Below the pieces are notes generated by a model. It was not told the DNA's origin. It ran no database searches and was given only the letters and a program-made list of their open reading frames with translations. Both the position numbers and the translations under genes were made by a program. Positions 14,875 to 23,398 of a stretch of DNA of 64,000 nt are shown piece by piece; the first letter of the stretch is position 1; the number at the start of each line of letters is the position of its first letter. Origin of the DNA: CAWJMN01 sp963844055. Its GTDB lineage: Bacteria > Planctomycetota > Planctomycetia > Pirellulales > Pirellulaceae. The stretch spans positions 1,178,001 through 1,242,000 of the forward strand of contig CAWJMN010000002.1 of assembly GCA_963844055.1 (NCBI GenBank), read 5' to 3'.

Positions 14875-16167
14875 TTAGGCTTCTGGGCTAACAAACGCGA
14901 TGGCGGCACATTGGCCCATCGGGGCTTGGCTTAGCACCAATGCCGAGGCAGGTCGACCGGTTACTGGCCCGCCTGTCTTTTCGGTGACCACGCGAATCGG
15001 GCATGCAGGGTCGAGCGTTTCGCAGTTGCGCGTTACTGGCACCATGCCATGCTGCATCGCCAGCACGGCCGCAACCGCCTCCACGGCGCTGCTGCCCGCA
15101 CCTAAATGGCCAAAGCGGCTTTTGTAAGCCGTCACGGGAACATCCCCCAGCGTCTTGGCAATCGCTTGGGCCTCGGCCCGATCCGCTTCAGGAACACCGC
15201 TGCTCCCTGCGGCCACATGTCCCAACTGATCGGGTGTTAGGTTCGCCGCTTTCATGGCCGTCTCAATCGAACCGACGATCCCATGGGTCGGCTGTACCGC
15301 AGCACGGTCGCCAGCGGCTAGCGGCTTTTGGAAACGATTGGCCGTCCCTGCCACCACGGCCAAGATCTTTGCGCCGCGACGCTCTGCATGTTCGCGAGAT
15401 TCCAAGACAAGCGAGCCCGCCCCTTCGCCCAGCACAAACCCATCGTGTCGCGCATCAAAGACACGTGGCACCAACTCTGAATCGCCTGTCCAGCCGGTGA
15501 GGTGCTGCCAGCCGCGAAAGGCGATGGCTGCATACGAAACATAAGAACCACTGCCGCCGGTAATCACAACGTCGGCATGCCCACGACGAATCACGGCCGC
15601 CGATTCAGTAATTGCCAACAGGCTCGATACATCGCCTTGCACAATCGAGTTGTTCGGGCCGCGGGCATCATGCGCGATCCCAATATGGCAAGCGGCCATG
15701 TTGGGCAGATACTTCAGCATCCAGAGCGGGAAGAGATTCTTCATCGCCGCATCTGCCCACAATGGCCATTCAAAGACATTGTTGGGGCTGGCCAGCGTGA
15801 ACGACTCGCGCAGTTCTTCCAGGTCGCCGTAGAGAAGCTCGCTCCCCATGACGACGCCCAAACGTTCGGGCTCGACGCTTCCCTTTTCAAGCCCCGCGTT
15901 ACGCATCGCCAAAATCGCCGACGAGTATCCAATCTGGATCTCGCGCGACATGACCTTCATCGTCTTGCGCGGCTGAACGAAGTCCTTGCCATCAAAGCCC
16001 GAGACCAAACCGCCAAAGCGAAACGGCAATCCAGAATCGACAAACTCGGGCAATACAGAAACGCCGCTCGCGCCAGACTGGAGGTTCGTCCAGAAGGATT
16101 CGCAGCCGATCCCCAACGGAGAAACTACTCCAAGACCGGTGACAACGACATCGCGGGGATTCGGCAT
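14875..16167 (-). CDS. Beta-ketoacyl-ACP synthase homologue lacking catalytic Cys and one His
   Basis: A 430-residue protein with full-length homology to FabF-type ketosynthases: VVVTGLGVVSPLG at the start, FDARHDGFVLGEGAGSLVLE near residue 240, and YKSRFGHLGAGSS near residue 350. The catalytic cysteine, normally in a TACxSG motif, is replaced: the aligned stretch near residue 177 is VQGDVSS, with Asp179 in its place. The first catalytic histidine of NAHGTST is Gly321 (VAAGSSGVP). Lys349 and His354 remain. It should not form the acyl-Cys intermediate, so it may be a chain-length-factor-like partner or have another role. The ATG at 16167 starts the typical N-terminus; upstream codons lack family character. 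No ACP or active ketosynthase is adjacent in the window. Confidence 0.82.
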   Translation of the reverse strand: MPNPRDVVVTGLGVVSPLGIGCESFWTNLQSGASGVSVLPEFVDSGLPFRFGGLVSGFDGKDFVQPRKTMKVMSREIQIGYSSAILAMRNAGLEKGSVEPERLGVVMGSELLYGDLEELRESFTLASPNNVFEWPLWADAAMKNLFPLWMLKYLPNMAACHIGIAHDARGPNNSIVQGDVSSLLAITESAAVIRRGHADVVITGGSGSYVSYAAIAFRGWQHLTGWTGDSELVPRVFDARHDGFVLGEGAGSLVLESREHAERRGAKILAVVAGTANRFQKPLAAGDRAAVQPTHGIVGSIETAMKAANLTPDQLGHVAAGSSGVPEADRAEAQAIAKTLGDVPVTAYKSRFGHLGAGSSAVEAVAAVLAMQHGMVPVTRNCETLDPACPIRVVTEKTGGPVTGRPASALVLSQAPMGQCAAIAFVSPEA

Positions 16168-16419
16168 GGCAAAAATGAAGAAACCCACCCGGGCAGTGGA
16201 TCGGTCGTGGACGGAAAGGGTTGAAAATAATGTGCCGCAGGATTCCCGCGACGGGGGCACGAGCACCCCGTGCGACTGCCCTTAACCTAGTCACCAATCG
16301 GTTTTATTACCAGCGGCGCAGCAGCTTAGCTGACGAAAACCGGGGCGAAATTTCCCAGGAAAATGTTAAACTTTTGCTAGGCCGGACAGTCGCAAGGCAA
16401 ATTCAGCATTTCCCGCCAC

Positions 16420-17706
16420 TTAACGCGCGGAAAACTCCAGGCCAGCCACCGTGCAGCTGCCCCCTGGGGGTACGCCGACCGTTAGGAAAACCGGGCCCGT
16501 AAAGCCAGCATTTCCCAGCGGAGAAGGCTTGTAGGTTTTGCCCGCCACCTTCATCGACACCTTGCCGTTCGTCCGTGCAATTTCGATCTGAAGGGTTCCG
16601 GCCGGCAACTTCTGCCGCCACCCCTCTCCATCGCGATCGGTGGCCAACAGGCCAATCGTTTGATTGGGGCCCACCTCGGCCAATACCACTCGGCAGAGGA
16701 AATTGCCCGACAAAGGCTTTTTGAAATAGACCTGTCCATCATTTGGTGCATCCTCAGGAAGCGTGATAACCAATCGCCCCTCTTCCGTCACCTTGGCGAC
16801 TTTTTCGATCGCCCCCTTCGTAAAGGCGCCAGCACCTTTGGCTGGCTTATCCTCTTTCGCCTTCGCATACCGCAGCAGCCAGTTCTTATTCGAAAGCAGG
16901 TTCTTCATCATCGGAGTCACATCGGGCAGTTCCACCGGCGGAAGCTCGGGCGCGATGTCAAGCTCTGGCATTAGGTGAGCAATGTCGGCCTTGGCCTTCA
17001 TCGCCTCTTCCCAGTGGCTGCGGGCTAACTCTTGGTCTCCTTCCGCATCGAGGGCCAAGAAGGTTCCCAGCACCACTAGGTTGGCCGCAATATCTTTGGG
17101 CAGTACGCGCTCAGCCAGCAGCATTGCCAAGCCGGCTGGCATGTTGCTGCGCGTGTAGGTTCGATTCTTCCCTGCCACACGTAGCACCAACGTTTCGCCG
17201 GTCACTTCAACCACCGCGGCAAGGTCGCCCCCTTTCAGCTCCAGCTCCGCTTCGTTTTCGAGTCCCTTGAGCGAGCCATTCACGGCATTCCAAAATTGGC
17301 CATAGTAATTGGCCAGCTCATCCAGTCGCTCTAGCTGCGAACTATACGACTGCGCACCGGCCACTTTATCGCCACTTAGCTGCTTGGCATCTTTGAGCGC
17401 TGCCAGCGCTCCAGGAAGATCCCTTCCCGCCAAGGCCTTGCGCACTTTTGCCAGTGCCTCGGCCTGTTCTTCCGAAGGCTTCGCTTCATCCTGCGCATAA
17501 ATAGTTGAAGTTGTGCCCATCATCACGGGCAGGACCATACCTACCAGCATTAGCGCAGCCACCAGCGCCTTTGGTACTAGCGCCAATGCGCCACAAACAG
17601 GCCCCCGCGAAAGCCCCACCGAACAAAAGGATTTAGCCCGAATCACAGACAGCCACCTTCGAAGAAATTGCGATGATAAATGGCGACAACCAGAACCGTC
17701 ATGCAA
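16420..17706 (-). CDS. Secreted hypothetical protein with Ala/Leu-rich helical region
   Basis: A 428-residue protein with a long N-terminus. The hydrophobic segment ALVAALMLVGMVLPVMMG near residues 47-65, ending STIYAQDE, looks like a signal peptide with cleavage after YAQ; if so the true start could be an internal Met or Val shortly before it, and the first 40 residues may not be translated. The mature part has a helical region with VRKALAGRDLPGALAALKDA, a section LAMLLAERVLPKD, and a C-terminal strand-rich domain (GQVYFKKPLSGNFLCRVVLAEVG, ending VAGLEFSAR). It is probably periplasmic or surface-associated. Not recognised as a named family. Divergent from the c-heme gene at 17827. Confidence 0.7.
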   Translation of the reverse strand: MHDGSGCRHLSSQFLRRWLSVIRAKSFCSVGLSRGPVCGALALVPKALVAALMLVGMVLPVMMGTTSTIYAQDEAKPSEEQAEALAKVRKALAGRDLPGALAALKDAKQLSGDKVAGAQSYSSQLERLDELANYYGQFWNAVNGSLKGLENEAELELKGGDLAAVVEVTGETLVLRVAGKNRTYTRSNMPAGLAMLLAERVLPKDIAANLVVLGTFLALDAEGDQELARSHWEEAMKAKADIAHLMPELDIAPELPPVELPDVTPMMKNLLSNKNWLLRYAKAKEDKPAKGAGAFTKGAIEKVAKVTEEGRLVITLPEDAPNDGQVYFKKPLSGNFLCRVVLAEVGPNQTIGLLATDRDGEGWRQKLPAGTLQIEIARTNGKVSMKVAGKTYKPSPLGNAGFTGPVFLTVGVPPGGSCTVAGLEFSAR

Positions 17707-17826
17707 TATACTACAACCACGGCATCCTCTGCCACTTCAGCGGATGCCCCCTACCCACGAGGCCCCCACCGCAGCATCGTCCCAGGGACGAATCGCTACT
17801 TCACTTTGCCCACCTGAAGGCCGATC

Positions 17827-20799
17827 ATGCAACGTACGCCCCCTCCCCCTGCCAGCAAGTCCTTGTCTTCTCGCCTGCCCCAAGCGGTGGCGCTTGCCCT
17901 TTCGCTTTGTGCCCCGCTGATGCCGAACATCGCCAGCGCTCAAGGCCGAACGGTTCCTCTTTCCACCGACAAGGCCTTGGAAACGATCCAGGTTGCGCCG
18001 GGCTATCGCGTGGAACTTGCCGCTAGTGAGCCGGCCGTTGTCGATCCCGTGGCGATTCGTTTTGACGAAAAGGGGCGGATGTGGGTCGCCGAAATGCGCG
18101 ACTATCCGCTCGGCCCTGCTCCAGGCCAGCCCGGAATGTCCACCATTCGCATGGTCGAAGATCGCGATCATGATGGCACCTACGAAACAGCCACACTCTT
18201 TGCCGACAAGCTGCTGTTTGTGACCGGCCTACAACCTTGGAAAGGGGGCGTGATCGTCACTGTCAGCGGCAAGGTCCTTTACCTGAAAGATACCGACGGA
18301 GACAGCAAGGCCGATCTGCAGGAACTGTGGTTCGAAGGCTTTAGCGAGACCAACTCCCAGTTGCGTGCCAATCATCCTACGCTTACCCCCGATGGCTATG
18401 TCTACATCGCCGGTGGTCTGCGCGGCGGCATGGTGATCGATCGTCGCCCCAATGCAGCTTCGAAAGAACCGATCAACATCAGCGGCATGGACTTCCGCTT
18501 CGACCCCAGCGGCAATACGGCCGAAGCTGTCAGTGGTGCCGGACAATTTGGCCTTACCTTTGACGACTGGGGCAATCGCTTTGTTTGCAGCAATCGCAAT
18601 CCGGTACAACAAGTGGTGTTTGAAAACTCCGACCTGCGCCGCGTTCCCCAATTTGCGGTGCCTGCCGTCATGCACGATGTCGCCAAATCGGGCGAGCAAT
18701 CTCGCATCTATGCCATCAGCAAAGCTTGGACGACGTCCAACCTGCATGCCGGGCAATTCACGGCCGCGTGCGGCGTATCGATTTATCGCGGCAACGTTCT
18801 CACTTGCGATCCAACGGGCAACCTCATCCACCTAGAAAACATCGATCGCAGCGGCTCGGTGTTTACGAGCCTCCCCGCCTTTGAAAACTCCGAGTTCTTA
18901 CGCTCTAGCGATGATTGGTTCCGTCCAGTCAGCATGCAGGTTGGACCCGATGGTGCGCTCTATGTTGTCGATATGGCCCGCGCCGTGATCGAACATCCTG
19001 AGTGGGTTCCCGACGAACAGAAGAAACGCCCCGATGAACGCTACGGCGATCAACATGGCCGTATTTGGCGGATCGTTCCACAAGAAGGTTGGAAGCGAGA
19101 AGTCCCCTCCGCCGCTGCTTCAGCAGTGGAAGGACTGTCTTCTACTAACCTTTGGCAGCGTGAGACGGCCGTTCGTCAATTGCTGGAGTCCGACTTACCT
19201 GCCGATGCCAAGGCCGCATTGCAAAAGGCCTTAGCAGACACGACCAAGCCCGCGCTTGCCCGCCACTTGGCAGCTCGCCTGCTACAAAGTCGCCACGCGT
19301 TACAGCCCGCCGACCTTCAACTTTTGCTGGCCGATACCCAGCATCCCACCTTGCGCCAGCTCGGGCTGCGTTTGCTTGGCCAGGTGCCTCCCCAAGATCG
19401 TCAGCCCGAAGCGATAGCTCGTGCGGCCGAACTACTCAAAGATCCGGCCCCCTTTGTTGCCTTTACGGCCATGATAACGCTCGCCGGCACTAGCAAGGAC
19501 CAATTCCCGGCCGATGCCCTTTCGCCCGCCACGATGCAGCACCTGGCCGCACTCGCCAAAGAGGATCTCTTTCCCAAAACGGGCGTCTTGATGTTAGCCC
19601 AGGGCGATCCCGACGCTTGGCTCTCGGCATTGGTGGATGCCAACATCACGCCCGATGTTTTGGCGAACATCTCGCCCGAACTGGTTCGCACGTTGGCCGT
19701 CCAAGTCGGAAGCAAGGCCTCGCTGGAGGCCATCACGCCGCTGCTGGTCAAGCTCTTGGCCGAGGGCCAACAAAAGTCCTTGGTCTCGCAAGGGGCGCTG
19801 GTTGGCCTTGGCCAAGGACTCGCCCGACAGGGAAAAACGCTGGCCGATGTCGCTGCGTCCAAGGCGGAACTCGCTTCACTGTTGACAAAGAAGAAAGAAA
19901 AGGCCCAGGCCGAAGCGACCAGTGAAGAACAACTTGTTCCGGCTCGCCTGTTGGCGATCGACGTTTTAAGTGTGCTGCCTGATGCCGCCAACTCCCTAAC
20001 CGCGCTGGCAAAAATGGATGCTCCCTTGCTTGTACGGCAACGAGCCATCACCGCCCTCGCTCGGCAAGCACCGCTAGAGCCCTGGCAGGAACTACTGGCC
20101 AGCTTTGCCAGCCAGTCTCCCCCCATGCGGCAAAGCATTGTCGAAGGGGTCCTTTCGAGCCAGCCACGAACTTCGCTGCTGCTCGACTTGATGCAGGCCG
20201 GCCAGATCAAGCCGACCGAACTGGATGTGACCCAGCAGAATCGCCTGCTGGCCAGTGGCGACCCCGAGATTCGCAAGCGTGCGACCGCGATCATCGGCAG
20301 CAGTGTCGGCGAAGATCGCAAAAAGGCCTTGGCCGACTATCAGCCGGTCCTAGCGGTGACGGGTGACCCGCGCAAAGGGAAGGAAGTCTTCACCAAGAAT
20401 TGCAGCGTGTGCCACAAGATTGGTGATGTCGGCGTCAACGTTGCCCCCGACATCAGCGACTCTCGCACCAAGAGTGCCGCCCAGTTGCTAGGGGATATCC
20501 TGCAGCCCAATCGCGCCATTGATGCCAACTTTGTCGCCTACACGTTGGTTACCACCGATGGCGTAACGGCCAGCGGTATTCTCTCCACCGAGACCAGCAC
20601 CAGCGTCACGCTGAAAATGCAAAACGGCAAATTGCTAACCGTTCCGCGCAGTGAAGTGGAGATCCTAAAATCTACCGGCGTCAGCCTGATGCCAGAAGGA
20701 CTGGAACGAAACATTCCTCAGGCAGAAATGGCCGACCTTCTCGCCTTCATCAAGAACTGGCGCTACCTAAGTGGTGAGATTCCAGGGCTAGGGAATTAA
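17827..20799 (+). CDS. PVC-type c-heme protein with beta-propeller-like and HEAT-like domains
   Basis: A 990-residue exported protein. After a signal peptide (cleavage near NIASAQGR), residues 40-400 form a membrane-bound-dehydrogenase-like propeller domain: PGYRVELAASEP, VDPVAIRFDEKGRMWVAEMRDYP, and DRDHDGTYE. The middle, about 430-830, is built of helical repeats rich in Ala and Leu, typical of HEAT-type repeats in planctomycete proteins. The C-terminus has a single c-type heme site CSVCH at about residue 859 in GKEVFTKNCSVCHKIG, with a later Met (LMPEG) as a possible axial ligand. Proteins of this composition are common in planctomycetes; substrate unknown, possibly a sugar or other alcohol oxidised in the periplasm. 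It is single and not clearly in an operon. Confidence 0.9.
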   Translation: MQRTPPPPASKSLSSRLPQAVALALSLCAPLMPNIASAQGRTVPLSTDKALETIQVAPGYRVELAASEPAVVDPVAIRFDEKGRMWVAEMRDYPLGPAPGQPGMSTIRMVEDRDHDGTYETATLFADKLLFVTGLQPWKGGVIVTVSGKVLYLKDTDGDSKADLQELWFEGFSETNSQLRANHPTLTPDGYVYIAGGLRGGMVIDRRPNAASKEPINISGMDFRFDPSGNTAEAVSGAGQFGLTFDDWGNRFVCSNRNPVQQVVFENSDLRRVPQFAVPAVMHDVAKSGEQSRIYAISKAWTTSNLHAGQFTAACGVSIYRGNVLTCDPTGNLIHLENIDRSGSVFTSLPAFENSEFLRSSDDWFRPVSMQVGPDGALYVVDMARAVIEHPEWVPDEQKKRPDERYGDQHGRIWRIVPQEGWKREVPSAAASAVEGLSSTNLWQRETAVRQLLESDLPADAKAALQKALADTTKPALARHLAARLLQSRHALQPADLQLLLADTQHPTLRQLGLRLLGQVPPQDRQPEAIARAAELLKDPAPFVAFTAMITLAGTSKDQFPADALSPATMQHLAALAKEDLFPKTGVLMLAQGDPDAWLSALVDANITPDVLANISPELVRTLAVQVGSKASLEAITPLLVKLLAEGQQKSLVSQGALVGLGQGLARQGKTLADVAASKAELASLLTKKKEKAQAEATSEEQLVPARLLAIDVLSVLPDAANSLTALAKMDAPLLVRQRAITALARQAPLEPWQELLASFASQSPPMRQSIVEGVLSSQPRTSLLLDLMQAGQIKPTELDVTQQNRLLASGDPEIRKRATAIIGSSVGEDRKKALADYQPVLAVTGDPRKGKEVFTKNCSVCHKIGDVGVNVAPDISDSRTKSAAQLLGDILQPNRAIDANFVAYTLVTTDGVTASGILSTETSTSVTLKMQNGKLLTVPRSEVEILKSTGVSLMPEGLERNIPQAEMADLLAFIKNWRYLSGEIPGLGN

Positions 20800-21246
20800 G
20801 AGCCTAATCCTCATGACCCGAAGTTTAATGCGTGACGCCTGCTCGACATTACCAGCAGGTCAATTTTTTAGAGTGACCCTATGTCGCTAAATGCTTAGGA
20901 ATTACGTGAGAGGCAAACTCCTAGCGTAATTTTCTGAGTAAACCACGAATACGAAGCTGATATGAAGTAAATAGGGCAATTGTTGAGAAGGGTTTAGCTG
21001 ACCTCCATTAAATTCAAACATTACCCCTGCATTTTGATGCGCCTCGAAACCCGAACTTCTCAATTCACAACTGCTTGCTCTAGGCCGGGCCGTTTAAACC
21101 CGCTGCAATGCAACTAAAGTCTGGCGAGTTCGCTTGAGTCCAACGGTGCTTCAATGCTATACCTAGTAAGGTGCGATGTTTTTGCAAGGAATTGTCGTAT
21201 TGCAGCGTTTGCATTTGATAGCTGCTTTTAAGTGTGACGGCTTTTT
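20800..21246. other. Intergenic region, nothing recognised
   Basis: About 450 bases between the c-heme gene and a small membrane protein gene. The composition turns more AT-rich here than in the flanking genes. No repeat, RNA gene or convincing reading frame was found. Confidence 0.5.
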
Positions 21247-21546
21247 ATGCATTTGTTAGCCAAGTATTTATTGGTAGCTGGACAGTTTGAAGATGGTCTC
21301 ACGCGTATTCTTCCAACGCTCGTTGAAATAGCTTTCCTAGCTGTATACGTATCGTCGATTCGAAAATGCTATTTGGCATTTATTGACCCCAACTCCGTGG
21401 GCGCAATAGACAACGAAAGCATGAAGCTCTTTAGTGACCGAACAAGAGGATTGATGGCATTTATTGCAAATGGCGTTGCGGCATTTGCGCTCACTGCAAG
21501 ATATATATTTTTTCTCATCCGCTATATTGCATGGGTGCTGGGCTAG
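21247..21546 (+). CDS. Small membrane protein, hypothetical
   Basis: A 99-residue protein with two or three hydrophobic segments: LVEIAFLAVYVSSI near residues 25-38, LMAFIANGVAAFALTA near 72-87 and YIFFLIRYIAWVLG at the end. A charged loop with FSDRTRGLMA lies between. No family was recognised. It stands in an AT-richer section with two further membrane proteins on the same strand. Coding is supported by its consistent membrane-protein pattern, but without homology it remains provisional. Confidence 0.5.
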   Translation: MHLLAKYLLVAGQFEDGLTRILPTLVEIAFLAVYVSSIRKCYLAFIDPNSVGAIDNESMKLFSDRTRGLMAFIANGVAAFALTARYIFFLIRYIAWVLG

Positions 21547-21865
21547 AAACCTCAGAGCCCGCCCAAAATGGGATGTGAGTTGACTCTCCTCTATAAACTG
21601 CGGATGGCTCTGCTTGCTCGCCGCACCGGAAATCCAAGAAGCATCCGTTACGGGATGGTCTTCCCCGCAGACTCACCACGTATAATCGACGACTCGAAGA
21701 CCTTGCCGCGATTGAACCTCGAACAAAATCCGACTGGCGACCAACTGGGGCAACCACACGGAGATAGGCTATCGACATTACCTGGAGGCCAGGTCCTAGG
21801 GCCACCTCATTTCGCAAGGGGCGATGCTGTTTTAAGTTCCTTGCATGTCCTTATGGAAGATGTTT
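21547..21865. other. Intergenic region with competing short frames
   Basis: About 320 bases with overlapping short frames on both strands, none with the features of a real protein. No repeat or structured element seen. Confidence 0.45.
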
Positions 21866-22384
21866 ATGTTGCGCTATTTAAAGATGTTGTTTTTTAGTGC
21901 TGTTTGTTTGCTGGGTTTGATCGGCGCGTATCTTATGGTGATAAGTGTGGCGGGTCCCTATGCCGATTCGCAAGCCGCTCGCAGGGTTTACAAACCTATC
22001 GAGAATATATTTGTAGGTGAATCCGCATCACTTCCTTTTGAGTGGAAGGTTGATGGGCGTTTTTTACTTGAGTTCGGTGATGGTGTTGTTATTAAATCTG
22101 GAACGAAGCTAAGTAGTCTTCCTCAAGATTGGATTCTCATAAAATCGGAAATTCCGTCGGCGGCAATTGGGGGGGCTAAGATGTACGATGCGTCCACGGA
22201 TTCAGCTCACGATTTTATGGCAATTACCGTCGACGATTCGGAGAATATTTTGCGAGTGGAATTGTCGCTGTATAAGAAAGATGGCGTTTGGCTAGTAGAC
22301 CAAAAAACGCAGAGGCGTTTTAAGTTCTACGATGTTACTGAACAGGATGTCATCGCGTTTTTAGAGTCTCTTAAAGGTACATAG
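21866..22384 (+). CDS. Membrane-anchored hypothetical protein, family of three in window
   Basis: A 172-residue protein: one N-terminal membrane helix (MLFFSAVCLLGLIGAYLMVISV), then an outside domain. I prefer the ATG at 21866, six bases after GGAAG; earlier ATG codons at 21845 and 21860 are possible. The outside domain contains LPFEWKVDGRFLLEFGDGVVIKSGTKLSSLPQDW, which aligns with the same region of the proteins at 45026 and 61352 (WKVD...F...G.VV....TKL..LP..W). The C-terminal part ends QDVIAFLESLKG, again like the EFFRNAPR and EFFESAPR ends of the relatives. It is the most divergent of the three. Function unknown; probably faces the periplasm. Confidence 0.68.
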   Translation: MLRYLKMLFFSAVCLLGLIGAYLMVISVAGPYADSQAARRVYKPIENIFVGESASLPFEWKVDGRFLLEFGDGVVIKSGTKLSSLPQDWILIKSEIPSAAIGGAKMYDASTDSAHDFMAITVDDSENILRVELSLYKKDGVWLVDQKTQRRFKFYDVTEQDVIAFLESLKGT

Positions 22385-22426
22385 TGGCTCATCCCAAAAC
22401 ACTCTCTAAATAACTGGCAAATCAAG

Positions 22427-23341
22427 ATGGATGACGTGACGCCACCAGAAAAAGAGCCCGGTCGCCCTTCCGTCCGGAAAAAAGCCTCATGGTTGCGGTT
22501 CGGTCTTTCTGCCTTATTAGGTGTGGTTTTGCTGATCTGCTGCGTACTTGGGGTGATAGCGAACCTGCGAACTTATTCGTCACAGCAATGGGCACCCATA
22601 AAGGCAATCAATCGATCGGGGTTCGTCAGCTTTCTGCCGCCCGATCGCTGGGCAAATGAGCTCGAAGAAAAATATGATGGTGGCTGGAAGGGGATGTTAG
22701 GGATAGACCTACCAAAGCCAGTTCGGGTAGTTGCACTTATTGACGCGACTGATGAATTGCTTATCGAAACTGGGAAACTACCTCATGTCAACAGGATAGC
22801 GTTCACGGGGAATTATCGCGTTACCAGCAAGGGTATCGATTCTCTTTCCCAGTCAGATCATCTAGAGTCACTGTTTTTTTACGGAGTTGACATTACTGAC
22901 TCTAACCTAAAACACATAGCAAAGCTCTCACGGCTAAAGAAACTAAACTTAGACTTTACTTTGGCTACCGATGCCGGATTGCAACATGTAGCACAGCTAT
23001 CGCACCTAGAGTCACTGAGTTTAAATGGAACCAGCATTTCAGATAGCGGAACCAATGACTTGCTTGATTTTGGCAGGTTAACCAATTTGTCTGTCAGAAG
23101 TACTAAAATTACCGACAAAGGGTTAAAAGTTCTTTCAGGATGCAAGTCACTGAGAAAACTTGATGTCTGCGGGACGCCTGTGACTTTTGAAGGCGTTTGT
23201 TGCATAGCAGCGAAAAGCGGACTGACAACGCTTTGTATCGACGGGACTGCCGTATCGGAGTCACAACGGCAAATGCTTCCTACTTTGTATCCCAGGCTGA
23301 CAGTGGAATACGACACTTCTTCTTTTAAACGCGAGTTTTAG
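22427..23341 (+). CDS. Membrane-anchored leucine-rich-repeat protein
   Basis: A 304-residue protein: a basic, Pro-rich N-terminus, one membrane helix (GLSALLGVVLLICCVLGVIA near residues 28-47), a linker, then from about residue 120 a run of five or six leucine-rich repeats. Examples are LESLFFYGVDITDSNLKHIAKL, LKKLNLDFTLATDAGLQHV and LTNLSVRSTKITDKGLKVL, each of about 24 residues with the LxxLxLxxTxITDxGL pattern common in planctomycetes. Such repeats form a curved scaffold for protein binding. It faces outside the cytoplasmic membrane if the N-terminus is inside. It follows the previous gene by 42 bases. Its ligand is unknown. Confidence 0.78.
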   Translation: MDDVTPPEKEPGRPSVRKKASWLRFGLSALLGVVLLICCVLGVIANLRTYSSQQWAPIKAINRSGFVSFLPPDRWANELEEKYDGGWKGMLGIDLPKPVRVVALIDATDELLIETGKLPHVNRIAFTGNYRVTSKGIDSLSQSDHLESLFFYGVDITDSNLKHIAKLSRLKKLNLDFTLATDAGLQHVAQLSHLESLSLNGTSISDSGTNDLLDFGRLTNLSVRSTKITDKGLKVLSGCKSLRKLDVCGTPVTFEGVCCIAAKSGLTTLCIDGTAVSESQRQMLPTLYPRLTVEYDTSSFKREF

Positions 23342-23398
23342 ATCGCGTCCAAATTCCACCTGAAGTCTGAAGCCTGTCCCCTGAAGCCTGCCCCCCCC

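Noticed and set aside
15502..16224. A 240-codon plus-strand frame
   Set aside because: It is antisense to the ketosynthase homologue; the protein text is Arg/His-rich shadow sequence.
21568..21897. Plus-strand frame of 109 codons before the gene at 21866
   Set aside because: Overlaps the better-supported membrane protein start and has a competing minus-strand frame; no protein pattern.
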